NCBI GenBank assembly: GCA_947467405.1
Contig: CANIIN010000208.1
Coordinates: 1-5,664 of the forward strand
Source: Betaproteobacteria bacterium
GTDB lineage: Bacteria; Pseudomonadota; Gammaproteobacteria; Burkholderiales; SG8-39
Length of the DNA stretch: 5,664 nucleotides
Direction of reading: 5' to 3'
Shown: one piece after another, positions 5,379 through 5,664 of the stretch
How the letters are laid out: the number at the start of each line of letters is the position of its first letter
How positions within the stretch are numbered: position 1 is the stretch's first letter
Position numbers and translations under genes: made by a program
Notes under the pieces: model-generated
The model's input: only the letters and a program-made list of their open reading frames with translations
Told to the model about the DNA's origin: nothing
Databases searched by the model: none

Positions 5379-5472
5379 GTGGCCCTTGAGTTCCCGTTGC
5401 GGCAAAATTCTGCGACGCTCGCCTCCGGGCAGCGTTCAATTGACGGATCATCGGGAAGAATCAGCGACTGGC

Positions 5473-5664
5473 ATGAGCGCAATGGCCGAGAACAATCATC
5501 TGCAGCATCTTGAGTCGCTGGGCGATGCCACCCAGTTCGCGGCGCGCCTGCACGCGCTGATCGAGCATTCACCGCTGTTCGAGAATTTCAATCTGGCGGA
5601 AATCCGGTTGCTGACGCATTTCATGCAGGTATACAACGCTGCGCCGGAAGTGGCGGTCATTCGC
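5473..5664 (+). CDS. N-terminus of a cyclic-nucleotide-binding-domain (Crp-like) protein, cut by window end
   Basis: Sixty-four codons are visible from ATG 5473 to the window edge without a stop. An alternative ATG at 5482 would remove three residues; neither has a strong Shine-Dalgarno (GGGAAG at 5453-5458 is rather far). The segment HSPLFENFNLAEIRLLTHFMQVYNA followed by APEVAVIR fits the lead-in helix and first strands of a cyclic-nucleotide-binding (cNMP) domain, in which 'PLF..F...E...L' precedes a strand ending in the 'I-R-E-G' type turn. The nucleotide pocket and any output domain lie outside the window, so it cannot be said whether this is a DNA-binding Crp/Fnr regulator or a stand-alone cNMP domain protein. 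Confidence 0.65.
   Translation, partial: MSAMAENNHLQHLESLGDATQFAARLHALIEHSPLFENFNLAEIRLLTHFMQVYNAAPEVAVIR

Larger units (their letters stand above)
5284..5472 (+). other. Intergenic region before the cyclic-nucleotide-binding gene
   Basis: This non-coding stretch is just under 200 bases. I see a short spaced inverted repeat CTGATC (5291-5296) and GATCAG (5322-5327), a direct repeat at 5334-5362 and a possible extended -10 near 5370-5378. There is no T tract, so no Rho-independent terminator for the UbiA-like gene is evident, and no RNA gene is recognised. Confidence 0.5.

Overview
The window reads as ordinary chromosome of a GC-rich Gram-negative bacterium, most likely a proteobacterium. The AlaRS and class I alpha DAHP synthase sequences are close in style to E. 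coli, and the Sec signal peptide and multi-membrane envelope glycosyltransferase fit a Gram-negative envelope. A betaproteobacterium is my guess; nothing in the window proves it. All genes are on the + strand. No mobile element, CRISPR array, tRNA or rRNA was seen.

Layout. (1) Bases 1-955 hold the 3' third of alaS (alanyl-tRNA synthetase: editing domain, coiled coil, C-terminal glycine-rich domain). (2) A small predicted secreted protein overlaps the alaS stop by ATGA. (3) Bases 1288-1539 are a regulatory leader: an aromatic-rich leader peptide (seven Tyr/Phe codons in eight), then RNA segments that can fold as a pause hairpin, an antiterminator or a Rho-independent terminator. (4) Next comes the Phe-type DAHP synthase (aroG-like), the first enzyme of aromatic amino acid synthesis. 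(5) A short gap holds a GC hairpin and a perfect TATAAT framed by an inverted repeat. (6) A GT-C/PMT_2-type membrane glycosyltransferase follows, then (7) a UbiA-family membrane transferase resembling decaprenyl-phosphate phosphoribosyltransferase, probably started from TTG. (8) A 189-base gap with a direct repeat and a possible promoter precedes (9) the start of a cyclic-nucleotide-binding-domain protein cut by the window end.

How it works together. The strongest biology is the transcription attenuator ahead of the DAHP synthase. The leader peptide would sense charged tRNA-Tyr and tRNA-Phe through ribosome stalling, while the enzyme itself carries the serine associated with Phe feedback inhibition, so control is predicted at both transcription and activity. 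Separately, the glycosyltransferase and UbiA-like protein look like a lipid-linked sugar pair: one makes a polyprenyl-phosphate pentose precursor and the other uses a polyprenyl-phosphate sugar on the periplasmic side. The final acceptor cannot be read from this window.
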